This document shows, piece by piece, positions 6,884-14,420 of a stretch of DNA of 21,827 bases; the first letter of the stretch is position 1; every line of letters begins with the position of its first letter. The position numbers were made by a program, and so were the translations under genes. The notes under the pieces are model-generated. The model did not search any database. It worked only from the letters and a program-made list of their open reading frames with translations, and was not told the DNA's origin. Source of the DNA: Euryarchaeota archaeon UBA175 (GTDB taxonomy: Archaea > Thermoplasmatota > Poseidoniia > Poseidoniales > Thalassarchaeaceae); the NCBI GenBank assembly GCA_002497895.1, contig DAFD01000093.1, positions 1 to 21,827 on the forward strand. Direction: 5' to 3'.

Positions 6884-7960
6884 ATGGCAGACCGACATAA
6901 CCCCAAGAGGGGCAGCATGGGCTTTAGCCCTCGAAAGAGGGCGATCCGACCTTATGGAAGGATTACTTCTTGGCCCGAGACTGAATCAAGCGAGATTCGC
7001 ATTCAGGGATTCGCTGGTTGGAAGGCTGGTATGACTCACGTTCTAATGCGGGACACAAACCCTACCTCCACCTCCGCCGGTCAAGAGGTTCGCAAGGCAG
7101 TCACCGTCGTCGAGGTTCCTCCGATGAAGGTCCTAGCTGTCCGCGGCTACCACATGACTCCATACGGAATGCAGACTGCTGGTGAAGTCTGGGCTGATTC
7201 TACTGCTGGCCCAGACGGTCTTCACCCACGCTTCGCTAACCAGACTCGTGGCGAGCGAGATGCAGAGGAAGGCCGTAAGCCAGCGAAGCGTGCTGGACGT
7301 CTTCCAACCCGTGATGGCGAGACCAATGGAGAATCCTTTGACGCCCTCGCTAACTCGAACCTCTGTGAGGTTCGCCTAATTGTCGCTACTCAACCTTCGA
7401 TGGTAAAGAGCGTGCCATCCAAGACGCCCGAAATCATGGAGGTCGGTCTTGTTGGTGGAGGTAACGATGCCAAGCTCGAGTGGGCAAAGGAGCGCCTCGG
7501 CGGCGAGGTTACCGTTGCAGATGTATACGAATCCGGTCAGGAAATTGACGTAGTCGGTATCACCAAGGGCAAGGGATTCCAAGGTGTAATCAAGCGATTC
7601 GGTGTCAAGCTTCTGAGCCACAAGAACTCGAAGAGGCGCCGACAGATCGGTAACATGGGTGACTTCGGAACAGGTTACGTCCGTAAGACAATCCGCCAAG
7701 CCGGTCAGATGGGATACCATCAGCGAACCGAGCTCAACAAGCGAGTTCTCCGCATCTCCAACCCCGATGATTCCGATGTGACTCCAGCAGGTGGCTTCCT
7801 CCACTACGGAGAGGTCACCAATCCATACATGATTATCCAAGGCAGCCTGCCAGGTCCTGCGAAGCGCCTCCTGCGCTTCCGTGACGCGGTTCGCCCGAAT
7901 ACGAGACTGCACGAGGTCGATTTGACCTACGTCAGTACCTCGAGCAAGCAGGGAGTGTGA
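6884..7960 (+). CDS. rpl3: 50S ribosomal protein L3 (uL3)
   Basis: Large-subunit protein that binds 23S rRNA near its 3' end and the peptidyl transferase centre. The product is 358 residues, the archaeal/eukaryotic long form. The N-terminus HNPKRGSMGFSPRKRA and GFAGWKAGMTH (42-52) are typical, as are the basic GITKGKGFQGVIKRFG and the loop HKNSKRRRQIGNMG. I chose ATG 6884 because GGAGG (6872-6876) lies seven bases before it; an in-frame ATG at 6800 would add 28 residues with no family similarity and no ribosome binding site. It is the first gene of the operon; L4 follows after 4 bases. Confidence 0.97.
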   Translation: MADRHNPKRGSMGFSPRKRAIRPYGRITSWPETESSEIRIQGFAGWKAGMTHVLMRDTNPTSTSAGQEVRKAVTVVEVPPMKVLAVRGYHMTPYGMQTAGEVWADSTAGPDGLHPRFANQTRGERDAEEGRKPAKRAGRLPTRDGETNGESFDALANSNLCEVRLIVATQPSMVKSVPSKTPEIMEVGLVGGGNDAKLEWAKERLGGEVTVADVYESGQEIDVVGITKGKGFQGVIKRFGVKLLSHKNSKRRRQIGNMGDFGTGYVRKTIRQAGQMGYHQRTELNKRVLRISNPDDSDVTPAGGFLHYGEVTNPYMIIQGSLPGPAKRLLRFRDAVRPNTRLHEVDLTYVSTSSKQGV

Positions 7961-7964
7961 TTAG

Positions 7965-8843
7965 ATGAAGACAAAGTCGTATAATCTGGTTAACATTGTC
8001 GAGCAAGAAGAGATGGACGCAGGTCTACTCGCCGAGATCTACGAGGTCGAGGCGAAGGACGGCAAATCAGTCACTCTTCCAGATGTTTTCGAATCCGAGG
8101 TCCGTGAGGACCTGATTCGCCGAGCTGTGCTCGCGAGTCGAGCTAACCGCCGACAGCCCTACGGTCACCGTGAGCACGATGGAAAGCGCAAGCCACAACC
8201 TGGAATGAAGCACTCCGTCGAATGGTGGGGTAAGGGTCGTGGTGTCTCGCGTATCATGCGTAAGGCTGGACAGCGAACAGGTGCTCAGAACCCGCACACA
8301 CGCGGTGGACGCCGTGCTCATGGACCAATGGTCGCCAAGGACTGGACCCAGAAGATCAACAGTAAGGAGAACGGCGTCGCTCGTGATTCCGCTATCGCTG
8401 CAACTGCCAACGCCGACATGGTTGCGGCACGTGGTCATCGATTCGGAGATGGTGTACGCTTCCCAATCGTCATCGATGGATATGTCGAGAGCCGAGATGG
8501 TGGCGATGAGAAGTATGATGTCGAGAATCTACCTCTACAGTATTCGACCCGCAAGTTCGTTGCTATGATGGACGGACTCGGACTCGGTGACGACCTCGAG
8601 CGCGCTCGTAGTGGTCGAGGTATCCGTGCCGGCAAGGGAACGATGCGCGGTCGCAAATATCGCACTCCGAAGAGTGTCCTTCTAGTGGTTGCTCAGACCG
8701 ATGGTCTGGCCAAGGCTGCTCGCAACATACCTGGCGTCGACGTTGTCGCTGCCAAGAACCTCTCTGCAGAAGATCTCGCACCCGGCGGCGACGCTGGAAG
8801 ACTCACCGTCTGGACTAAGGCGGCGATAGGAGCACTGGAGTGA
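7965..8843 (+). CDS. rpl4: 50S ribosomal protein L4 (uL4, archaeal L4/L1e type)
   Basis: Early-assembly 23S rRNA-binding protein whose extended loop lines the peptide exit tunnel. 292 residues. Archaeal hallmarks include RANRRQPYGHREHDGKRK, the tunnel-loop region WWGKGRGVSRIMRK, QRTGAQNPHTRGGRRAHGP and, near the end, MRGRKYRTPKSVLLV with NIPGVDVV. The start ATG is preceded by GGGAGTGTGA, which spans the L3 stop. Its stop overlaps the ribosome binding site of L23 (GGAGTGA). In bacteria L4 autoregulates the S10 operon; nothing here proves this for the archaeal gene. Confidence 0.97.
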   Translation: MKTKSYNLVNIVEQEEMDAGLLAEIYEVEAKDGKSVTLPDVFESEVREDLIRRAVLASRANRRQPYGHREHDGKRKPQPGMKHSVEWWGKGRGVSRIMRKAGQRTGAQNPHTRGGRRAHGPMVAKDWTQKINSKENGVARDSAIAATANADMVAARGHRFGDGVRFPIVIDGYVESRDGGDEKYDVENLPLQYSTRKFVAMMDGLGLGDDLERARSGRGIRAGKGTMRGRKYRTPKSVLLVVAQTDGLAKAARNIPGVDVVAAKNLSAEDLAPGGDAGRLTVWTKAAIGALE

Positions 8844-8848
8844 TTCCC

Positions 8849-9139
8849 ATGATTGACCCATACAGTATCATTCAGATGCCTTGGATCACTGAGAAGACTC
8901 TCGAGGCTCGTCGTGTCTCAAACGAAGACGGTAGTTACCGCGAGAATAACAACAGGATCGAGTTCATCGTTCGCCGCGAGGCGACAAAGGCTCAGATCAA
9001 GGCGGCTGTCGAGGAACTCCTCGACGTTCAAGTCGCCAAAGTCAACACGAAGATCACAATCACCGGCAAGCACGCCTCTGTGCGGCTTGCCGAAGGCTAC
9101 GATGCGGAGGATGCAGCGCTCAAGCTCGGAGCGTTCTGA
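8849..9139 (+). CDS. rpl23: 50S ribosomal protein L23 (uL23)
   Basis: Protein at the exit of the peptide tunnel and docking site for SRP and the Sec channel. 96 residues from the chosen start. Typical motifs are MPWITEKTLE near the N-terminus, NRIEFIVRREATKAQIKAAVEEL and the VAKVNTKITITGKHASVRL strand pair. Two starts are possible: GTG 8840, which overlaps the L4 stop, and ATG 8849. ATG is preferred because GGAGTGA (8837-8843) sits at normal spacing, and the extra residues from GTG have no support in the family. L2 follows after 12 bases with TGAGGTGAT. Confidence 0.95.
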   Translation: MIDPYSIIQMPWITEKTLEARRVSNEDGSYRENNNRIEFIVRREATKAQIKAAVEELLDVQVAKVNTKITITGKHASVRLAEGYDAEDAALKLGAF

Positions 9140-9151
9140 TGAGGTGATATC

Positions 9152-9868
9152 ATGGGTAAGCGAACACGTTCACAACGCCGCGGATCGAGTCCAAAGAACA
9201 AGGTCTCGAGCCACCGATTCCCTGCAGCTAACCGCCTTCCGCGTGTTAGCGAGAAGATGGGCGAGGTCACCGACCTCGTGCACAGTGCGGCTCACACCGC
9301 TCCTCTCGCGCGCGTGAAATTCGAAGACGGCACAACCGCTCACATCGCAGCACCTGAGGGAATCTCCATCGGCCAAGAATTGGCCTTTGGTGACAACGTC
9401 AGCCTGCGACCGGGCAATGTTACGAAACTCTCGGAGATTCCTGAAGGAACTCCAATCTGTAATGTAGAGTCACGCCCAGGCGATGGTGGAAAGTTTGCCC
9501 GCTCCGGAGGCAACTCCGCTACTCTCGAGACCCGCATGGGTGAGAAGGTGCGCGTCCGCCTACCAAGTGGGTCATTGAAGGATCTACCATCAACTTGCCG
9601 AGCCACTATCGGTGTGCTCGGCGGCCACGGCCGCACCGAGAAGCCTCTGATGAAGGCCGGTGCAGCACACTACCGCGCTAAGGCGCGAGGAAAGCTCTAC
9701 CCAACCGTCAGCGGTGTCGCGATGAACCCTGTCGATCACCCTCACGGTGGTGGAAACCACCAGGCGGTCCACGGACCGAACTCTGTGAGTCGCAATGCGC
9801 CTCCGGGTCAGAAGGTTGGACACATCGCTCCGCGCCGAACTGGGCGTGGAAGGACGAGGGAGCAGTGA
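9152..9868 (+). CDS. rpl2: 50S ribosomal protein L2 (uL2)
   Basis: Highly conserved 23S rRNA-binding protein needed for subunit joining and peptidyl transferase activity. 238 residues, normal for archaea. N-terminal GKRTRSQRRGSSP and the late segment NPVDHPHGGGNHQ (about 193-204, with the conserved histidine pair) followed by NAPPGQKVGHIAPRRTGR are diagnostic. The ribosome binding site GAGGTGAT lies just after the L23 stop. S19 follows after 10 bases. Confidence 0.97.
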   Translation: MGKRTRSQRRGSSPKNKVSSHRFPAANRLPRVSEKMGEVTDLVHSAAHTAPLARVKFEDGTTAHIAAPEGISIGQELAFGDNVSLRPGNVTKLSEIPEGTPICNVESRPGDGGKFARSGGNSATLETRMGEKVRVRLPSGSLKDLPSTCRATIGVLGGHGRTEKPLMKAGAAHYRAKARGKLYPTVSGVAMNPVDHPHGGGNHQAVHGPNSVSRNAPPGQKVGHIAPRRTGRGRTREQ

Positions 9869-9878
9869 GGTGTGAGTT

Positions 9879-10379
9879 ATGGCACGTAAATCAAAGAAGA
9901 TGTTCCGCTCACCAAAGCTCGCTCGCCGTCAGGCTCGTAAGCGTCGCTCGACAATCGCTGAGCGCCGCAAGAAGCAGTTCCTGTGGCGTGGTATGACGAT
10001 GGAGGAGCTAATTGCTCTTCCACTCTATCCTCCAGAGGACGAACCCGATGCTCCATGCATCGCTACTCTCATGCCTTCGCGCGCGAAGAGATCTCTATCT
10101 CGCGGATTGTCTGAAGAATCTGAGAAGTTCCTTGAGAAGGTTCGCGCGTATGGTGGCTCAAAGATGGTCAAAACCCATTGCCGCAGTATGTACATTCTAC
10201 CTGAAATGGTTGGCACTACAATTGGAGTCCACAACGGCCGTGACTTCGTCAAGGTTGAAGTGATTCCAGAGATGATTGGACACGCACTAGGAGAATTTGC
10301 TCCAACCCGCCGATCAGTTACGCACACCGGACCTGGTGTGGGTGCTACCCGATCGAGTAAGCACGTGGCATTGAAGTGA
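9879..10379 (+). CDS. rps19: 30S ribosomal protein S19 (uS19)
   Basis: Head protein of the small subunit that contacts tRNA and forms inter-subunit bridges. 166 residues, longer than usual for archaeal S19 (about 130-150) through a basic N-terminus ([20 protein letters not shown]). Core motifs: [53 protein letters not shown] and the RNA-contacting [22 protein letters not shown] end. The ribosome binding site GAGGTGTGA overlaps the L2 stop. Confidence 0.96.
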   Translation: MARKSKKMFRSPKLARRQARKRRSTIAERRKKQFLWRGMTMEELIALPLYPPEDEPDAPCIATLMPSRAKRSLSRGLSEESEKFLEKVRAYGGSKMVKTHCRSMYILPEMVGTTIGVHNGRDFVKVEVIPEMIGHALGEFAPTRRSVTHTGPGVGATRSSKHVALK

Positions 10380-10388
10380 GGTGAGATG

Positions 10389-10913
10389 ATGAGTAGAAAT
10401 TCAGGAAAACCACAATCCGGATACACCCAGTTGCTTGAGGGTTCGAACCTCTCTACGGCTCGCGCAGTAAATGTGGATATGCACCACAAGCACTGCTACC
10501 AAATTGCCAAGTTCATTCGCGGAATGAATGTAATGGACGCAATCGAGTACCTCGAGAAGGTCACGGAAAAGAAGGCAGCAATTCCTTACACTCGCCGCTC
10601 CCGAAAGGGCAGGGGTGGAAACACCATGGCTGGCCACCGAAAGGGCAAGATGGGCCCTGGTCGCTATCCATACAAGGCCTCTCTCGAGTTCATCAAGCTG
10701 ATCAACAGCGCGATGGAGAATGCTCGCCAGCGCTACGATACTATCGACGCTGAGGACATGGTAATCACTCACTGCGCCGCTCACCGCGGTCAAGTTCACA
10801 CAGGTTGGAGGCCACGTGCGCAGGGTCGCGCAACGCCGAAGAACCACTACCAAGTGAATCTCGAGATCTTCCTCGAGCACTTTGGCGATGAAGAGGAAGA
10901 GGACGAATTCTGA
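10389..10913 (+). CDS. rpl22: 50S ribosomal protein L22 (uL22)
   Basis: Exit-tunnel protein with a long hairpin. 174 residues. Seen: VNVDMHHKHCYQIAKFIRGM, the basic loop TRRSRKGRGGNTMAGHRKGKMGPGRYPYKA, NSAMENARQRYD, CAAHRGQVHTGWRPRAQGRATPKN and an acidic end GDEEEEDEF. Two ATG codons stand in tandem (10386 and 10389). I chose the second because GAGGTGA (10378-10384), which includes the S19 stop, then lies four bases away, as at the other genes here; the first would leave one base. The difference is one methionine. Confidence 0.95.
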   Translation: MSRNSGKPQSGYTQLLEGSNLSTARAVNVDMHHKHCYQIAKFIRGMNVMDAIEYLEKVTEKKAAIPYTRRSRKGRGGNTMAGHRKGKMGPGRYPYKASLEFIKLINSAMENARQRYDTIDAEDMVITHCAAHRGQVHTGWRPRAQGRATPKNHYQVNLEIFLEHFGDEEEEDEF

Positions 10914-10923
10914 GGTGATTATG

Positions 10924-11778
10924 ATGAACAAGACAAACACCATTCGTAACATCATCAATCGTAATATCGAGCGTCAGCTCGTGCGCGAGTACCTACTGAA
11001 GGAGACTGAGCGCGCTGGATTTGGCGGCCTTGAGTTCAACCGAACACCAGATGGAACCAAGGTCACATTGTCGGCTGAGCAAGTCGGCCGTGTCATCGGT
11101 CGCCGCGGGAAAATCATCCACGAATTGCAGCGCCGTCTGCAGAATGACTTCAATCTCGAGAAGCCTCGTCTCGAAGTCAACGAAATCGAAGAGCCTCGCC
11201 TGAACGCTCAGGTCATGGCCAGCCGTCTGGCATCATCGCTAGAGCGCGGCTGGTTCTTCCGCCGTGCTGGTCACAGCACCTCGCAGAACATCATGGACGC
11301 TGGTGCTCGCGGCTGTCTAATCATTCTCTCAGGGAAAATTTCCGGCGCTCGTCACCGAGTCCAGAAGTTCCAGCAAGGTCACATCAAGTTCTGTGGCGAA
11401 ACTGCACTCGAATTCATGGATGGAGGCTTCGCGACTGCAGTCAAGAAGCTCGGTACAATCGGTTGCACAGTCCGAATCATGCGACCTGGCGTACGTCTAC
11501 CACACGAAATCGACATCATCCCTCGTGAAGAGTCCGGACTCGGACCAATCGAGGAAGTCTCGATGCTCGAGATCCCAGATGAGGTCGAAGAGACTCCAGT
11601 AGTCGACGAGACCGCAGCAGCTGACACCGAAGAGGTCGTCGACAGTGTAGTCGAGAAGATTGCTGAGATGGAAGCAGAAGCCGTGGAGGAAGTATCCGAA
11701 GAAGTTGTTGAGGCTCCATCGGATTCTGTAGACGAAGCCGCTGACGAATCAAGCGAAGAATCTGAGGGGGGTGAGTGA
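10924..11778 (+). CDS. rps3: 30S ribosomal protein S3 (uS3) with long acidic C-terminal tail
   Basis: Small-subunit head protein at the mRNA entry channel. 284 residues from the second of two tandem ATGs (10921, 10924); GAGGTGA at 10912-10918 overlaps the L22 stop and favours the second. The type-2 KH domain has GRVIGRRGKI (55-64). The C-terminal S3 domain follows with MASRLASSLERGWFFRRAG, IILSGKISGARH and CTVRIMRPGVRLP. The last 66 residues (about 219-284) are almost entirely Glu, Asp, Ala, Val and Ser with a single lysine. Such acidic tails occur on S3 in some archaea; this one is long. L29 begins 2 bases after the stop. Confidence 0.96.
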   Translation: MNKTNTIRNIINRNIERQLVREYLLKETERAGFGGLEFNRTPDGTKVTLSAEQVGRVIGRRGKIIHELQRRLQNDFNLEKPRLEVNEIEEPRLNAQVMASRLASSLERGWFFRRAGHSTSQNIMDAGARGCLIILSGKISGARHRVQKFQQGHIKFCGETALEFMDGGFATAVKKLGTIGCTVRIMRPGVRLPHEIDIIPREESGLGPIEEVSMLEIPDEVEETPVVDETAAADTEEVVDSVVEKIAEMEAEAVEEVSEEVVEAPSDSVDEAADESSEESEGGE

Positions 11779-11780
11779 TT

Positions 11781-11984
11781 ATGGCTCACATCAAGTCAAG
11801 AGATCTAGACCAGATGACCCCTGAGCAGCGCGAGCGTCGTCTCTTAGAACTCAAGGAGGAACTCCTCCAACTACGCGCTCAACAGGCGCTCGGAGGATCC
11901 TCTTCCAATGCAGGCGCCTACAAGCAAACGCGAAGGAGTATCGCTCGTCTTCTAACCAAGATGGGCGAGGAGAATAAGGAGTAG
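11781..11984 (+). CDS. rpl29: 50S ribosomal protein L29 (uL29)
   Basis: Small helical protein near the tunnel exit. 67 residues with the usual two-helix pattern: an N-terminal HIKSRDLDQMTPEQRERRLLEL, a heptad-like ELLQLRAQQALGG, and the end SIARLLTKMGEE. The frame is also open from GTG 11775, which overlaps the S3 stop. ATG 11781 is chosen because GGGGGGTGA (11766-11774) lies at proper spacing. aIF1 follows after 6 bases. Confidence 0.93.
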   Translation: MAHIKSRDLDQMTPEQRERRLLELKEELLQLRAQQALGGSSSNAGAYKQTRRSIARLLTKMGEENKE

Positions 11985-11990
11985 ACTTGA

Positions 11991-12290
11991 ATGGCTGGCA
12001 TCTGTAATCTGTGTGGTCTACCGGACGAATTGTGCATTTGCCAAGAAATAGCTAAGGAACAACAGAAAGCAATCATTTCAACTGTTAGAAGGAGGTATGG
12101 AAAAATGGTAACGATGGTAGAAGGAATCGACGATACCGCAATCGATATCGGCAAGCTTGCGAAGCTGCTCAAGGGCGCTTGCGCTAGTGGCGGAACCGTC
12201 AAGGGACGCACCATTGAACTCCAAGGCGACCACAAGAAGCGTGTCGCCAAGGTCCTACAACAGAACGGATACCAAGTGGAGGTGCGCTGA
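11991..12290 (+). CDS. translation initiation factor aIF1 (SUI1 family)
   Basis: Archaeal counterpart of eIF1, which binds the 30S P-site region and enforces correct start-codon choice. 99 residues with an N-terminal zinc-finger-like CNLCGLPDELCIC (C5, C8, C15, C17) and the SUI1 core: EQQKAIISTVRRRYGKMVT, DIGKLAKLLKGACASGGTV and the GRTIELQGDHKKRV motif. Its place between L29 and Rpp29 is the conserved euryarchaeal position. The ribosome binding site GGAG (11976-11979) is in the end of L29. The Rpp29 start follows the stop directly. Confidence 0.94.
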   Translation: MAGICNLCGLPDELCICQEIAKEQQKAIISTVRRRYGKMVTMVEGIDDTAIDIGKLAKLLKGACASGGTVKGRTIELQGDHKKRVAKVLQQNGYQVEVR

Positions 12291-12548
12291 ATGAGCATCT
12301 ATCACGCACCTTGGCTCGCTCGCGACATCAGTGTCGTAGAGAGTCACGATCCGACTTTGGTCGGAGTCACTGGAATGGTCGTCGAGGAAACTCGCAGGAC
12401 GCTACGCGTCCGCACGAGTTCGGGAGAGGTTACGCTGCCCAAGAACGTCATCACATTCACCATCGATTCGGGAGAGGTAGTCATTGACGGCTCAGTCGTC
12501 ACCCAACGACCCGAGGATCGCATCAACCGAAGATACAGGAGGAACTGA
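12291..12548 (+). CDS. rnp1: RNase P protein component 1 (Rpp29/Pop4 family)
   Basis: Protein subunit of archaeal RNase P, which removes 5' leaders from pre-tRNA. 85 residues, at the short end of the family. It shows the Sm-like barrel pattern seen in Rpp29: VGVTGMVVEETRRTLRVR, SSGEVTLPKNVITFTI and the end RPEDRINRRYRRN, typical of archaeal Rpp29. The ATG touches the aIF1 stop, with GGAGGTG (12279-12285) ahead of it. Context between aIF1 and S17 is the usual one in Euryarchaeota. Confidence 0.92.
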   Translation: MSIYHAPWLARDISVVESHDPTLVGVTGMVVEETRRTLRVRTSSGEVTLPKNVITFTIDSGEVVIDGSVVTQRPEDRINRRYRRN

Positions 12549-12549
12549 A

Positions 12550-12882
12550 ATGAAAGATATCGGAGTAGACGTCCGCTCGCCTGAGGCGGAGTGGGATGGA
12601 GACGAAAACTGCCCATTCTATGGTAGCCTGCGGCTAAGAGGTCAGATTATCGAGGGCACTGTATCCTCGGTTGGAATGAGTAGTTCAATCATCGTACAGC
12701 GCGAGGTAACTCGCTACATGAAGAAATACGAGCGCTATGAGAAGCGCACTCGCCGCTATGCAGCACACCTGCCTTCGTGCATTGGTGAAGTTGCCAGCGG
12801 AGACAATGTTCGTATCATGGAATGCAGACCGCTCTCCAAGACGGTCAAGTTCTGCGTCATCGAGAAGGGGGATGAGGAATGA
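12550..12882 (+). CDS. rps17: 30S ribosomal protein S17 (uS17)
   Basis: Small-subunit body protein binding 16S rRNA helices 7 and 11. 110 residues, archaeal/eukaryotic type. Visible motifs: DENCPFYGSLRLRGQIIEGTV near the N-terminus, REVTRYMKKYERYEKRTRRYAAHLPSC and GDNVRIMECRPLSKTVKF. ATG 12550 is preceded by AGGAGGAAC (12537-12545) and follows the Rpp29 stop by one base; an in-frame ATG at 12484 lies inside Rpp29 and adds residues unlike S17. The stop overlaps the L14 start (ATGA). Confidence 0.96.
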   Translation: MKDIGVDVRSPEAEWDGDENCPFYGSLRLRGQIIEGTVSSVGMSSSIIVQREVTRYMKKYERYEKRTRRYAAHLPSCIGEVASGDNVRIMECRPLSKTVKFCVIEKGDEE

Positions 12883-13277
12883 GGGGAGTCGCTGGTCGTT
12901 CGACTGCTGGCCTACCCAGCATGGCGAAGATGGACTGCGTCGACAATACTGGCGCTAAGGTCGTGCAGCTGATTACCGTCCTCAAGAAGGGCGGTGTAGC
13001 TCGCCGATACCCTGCCGGTGGCGTTGGCGATATGATTCGCGTTACAGTTCGCCGCGGGACTCCAGAGACCCGCCGCCAGATCTTCAATGCGGTAATCGTG
13101 CGCCAGAGGCGCCCGTTCCGTCGCGTTGATGGAACCTGGGTTCAATTCGAGGACAACGCCTGCGTCATTACCAACGAGCGTGGTGACGTGAAGGGGTCCG
13201 ACATCAAGGGGCCGGTTAGCCGTGAAGCGGCTGAGCGCTGGCCTCGTATCGCCGCAACGGCGAAGCAGATTGTGTGA
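12879..13277 (+). CDS. rpl14: 50S ribosomal protein L14 (uL14)
   Basis: Interface protein of the large subunit that contacts 16S helix 14 and the GTPase-factor region. 132 residues, standard. Key segments: MDCVDNTGAKVVQLI, GVGDMIRVTVRRGTPE, NAVIVRQRRPFRRVDGTWVQFEDNACVI and GPVSREAAERWPRIA near the C-terminus. The start overlaps the S17 stop in ATGA, so re-initiation is likely. The TGA stop begins the next gene's ribosome binding site TGAGGTGTGA. Confidence 0.97.
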   Translation: MRGVAGRSTAGLPSMAKMDCVDNTGAKVVQLITVLKKGGVARRYPAGGVGDMIRVTVRRGTPETRRQIFNAVIVRQRRPFRRVDGTWVQFEDNACVITNERGDVKGSDIKGPVSREAAERWPRIAATAKQIV

Positions 13278-13287
13278 GGTGTGAAAG

Positions 13288-13725
13288 ATGGTTAGCAAGA
13301 AAGCAGGAAAGCAGCGTCAGGCTCAGACCGACGCACCGATTCACGTACGTAGGAAGCGCATTCGCGCACGCCTGATCACAGATGACCCTGAACTCTCAGC
13401 GATTCGCTCGGTTACCGTCAGGGTCGGAGACGAGGTCGAAGTTCTTCGTGGCGACTTTGGATTCCCTAACAGCGTCAAGGCTGACTCGCGCGGCAAGCGT
13501 TTGGGGCAGTCACGTGGACGCTCTGGCATCAAGTCAAACGTAGTTGGTGTCGACACAAAGAGTGGATTCGTCCTAGTCGAGGGCGTCACTACGTCGACCG
13601 CCGACGGAAAGGAGGAAGCACTTCCAATCCACCCATCGAATCTCATTATCACCAAGCTCTACGATGGTGACCCACTGCGTATCAAGCGCATCGTAGAACG
13701 TTCCAACGGAGGTGCTGAACAATGA
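13288..13725 (+). CDS. rpl24: 50S ribosomal protein L24 (uL24)
   Basis: Assembly-initiating large-subunit protein with a KOW motif. 145 residues. Basic N-terminus AGKQRQ...IHVRRKRIRARL, the KOW segment VRVGDEVEVLRGDFGF, then NVVGVDTKSGFVLVEGVTTSTADGKE, and IHPSNLIITKL. Archaeal L24 is usually about 120 residues; the extra length here is in a loop after the KOW motif and in the C-terminus. S4e starts within its stop codon (ATGA). Confidence 0.95.
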   Translation: MVSKKAGKQRQAQTDAPIHVRRKRIRARLITDDPELSAIRSVTVRVGDEVEVLRGDFGFPNSVKADSRGKRLGQSRGRSGIKSNVVGVDTKSGFVLVEGVTTSTADGKEEALPIHPSNLIITKLYDGDPLRIKRIVERSNGGAEQ

Positions 13726-14420
13726 GCAGCAGCCACATGAAAAGACTGACAATGCCACGAAGCTGGCCACTAACTCGTAAGACCGATATCTGGGTCCAGA
13801 AGCCTAACCCTGGTGGCCACTCCGATGAGATGTGCATGCCGCTTGGACTGATTCTACGCGATGTCCTTGACCTCGCACACTCTCAGAGAGAAGCAAGGCG
13901 CATGACAGCAACTCGTCAGGTGCTAGTCGACGGACGCATCGAGACTGATGTCGGCCGCGGCGTCGGACTAATGGATGTCCTCACCATTGGCGAGGACAAC
14001 TTCCGCTGTATCCTCGACCAGAACGGTAAGCTCCGCTACCGCAAGATTTCCGCTAAGCAGGCTACAACCAAGTTGTGCCGCGTTATGGGTAAGACAACCC
14101 TGCGCGGCGGTAAAACCCAGATTCACCTACACGATGGTCGCAATTTCACTATTGACGATGCCAATCTGTACAATTCCGGTGACTCTCTCGTAATCTCACT
14201 GCCCGACCAAGAGGTCACCGGTCACCACGCCTTTGGCGAGGGAGTACAGGCTTACCTCATCGGAGGAAGCCACATCGGCACCACCGCGAAGGTCGTCTCA
14301 AAGGATGTCAAGCGTTCCTCGAAGGCTAATGAAGTCCAGTTCGATGACTTCGGCACAGTCGCTGACTACGTCTTCATCATTGGTTCCGACAAGGATCTGC
14401 CACTGGAGGTGAAGGCTTGA
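13722..14420 (+). CDS. rps4e: 30S ribosomal protein S4e (eS4)
   Basis: Archaea/eukaryote-specific small-subunit protein. 232 residues. The N-terminal HMKRLTMPRSWPLTRKTDIWV is diagnostic, followed by an S4-like segment MPLGLILRDVLDLA and ATRQVLVDGRIETDVGRGVGLMDVL, then GKTQIHLHDGRNF, SLPDQEVTGHHAFGEGVQAYLIGG (central eS4 domain) and a KOW-like end. Overlaps L24 by four bases. Its 3' end carries the ribosome binding site for L5 (GGAGGTGA, 14405-14412). Confidence 0.96.
   Translation: MSSSHMKRLTMPRSWPLTRKTDIWVQKPNPGGHSDEMCMPLGLILRDVLDLAHSQREARRMTATRQVLVDGRIETDVGRGVGLMDVLTIGEDNFRCILDQNGKLRYRKISAKQATTKLCRVMGKTTLRGGKTQIHLHDGRNFTIDDANLYNSGDSLVISLPDQEVTGHHAFGEGVQAYLIGGSHIGTTAKVVSKDVKRSSKANEVQFDDFGTVADYVFIIGSDKDLPLEVKA
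14405..14419 (+). promoter_or_regulatory. perfect Shine-Dalgarno and TTG start of L5
   Basis: GGAGGTGA (14405-14412) matches the full archaeal anti-SD and is followed after four bases by TTG 14417-14419, whose last two bases open the S4e stop (TTGA). The nearest ATG (14438) has no ribosome binding site. The unusual start codon is therefore well supported. Confidence 0.7.

Noticed and set aside
7376..7912. 178-residue minus-strand open frame opposite L3
   Set aside because: Shadow of the L3 codons; no ribosome binding site and no recognisable domain.
10401..10958. 185-residue minus-strand open frame opposite L22
   Set aside because: Lies wholly across L22 and the S3 start; composition follows the antisense of conserved L22 codons.
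11379..11789. Serine-rich minus-strand frame opposite the S3 tail
   Set aside because: Ser/Thr runs are simply the reverse of the acidic GAA/GAC/GAG codons in the S3 tail.
11991..12548. aIF1 and Rpp29 inside a ribosomal operon as a novelty
   Set aside because: This is the known conserved gene order in Euryarchaeota.
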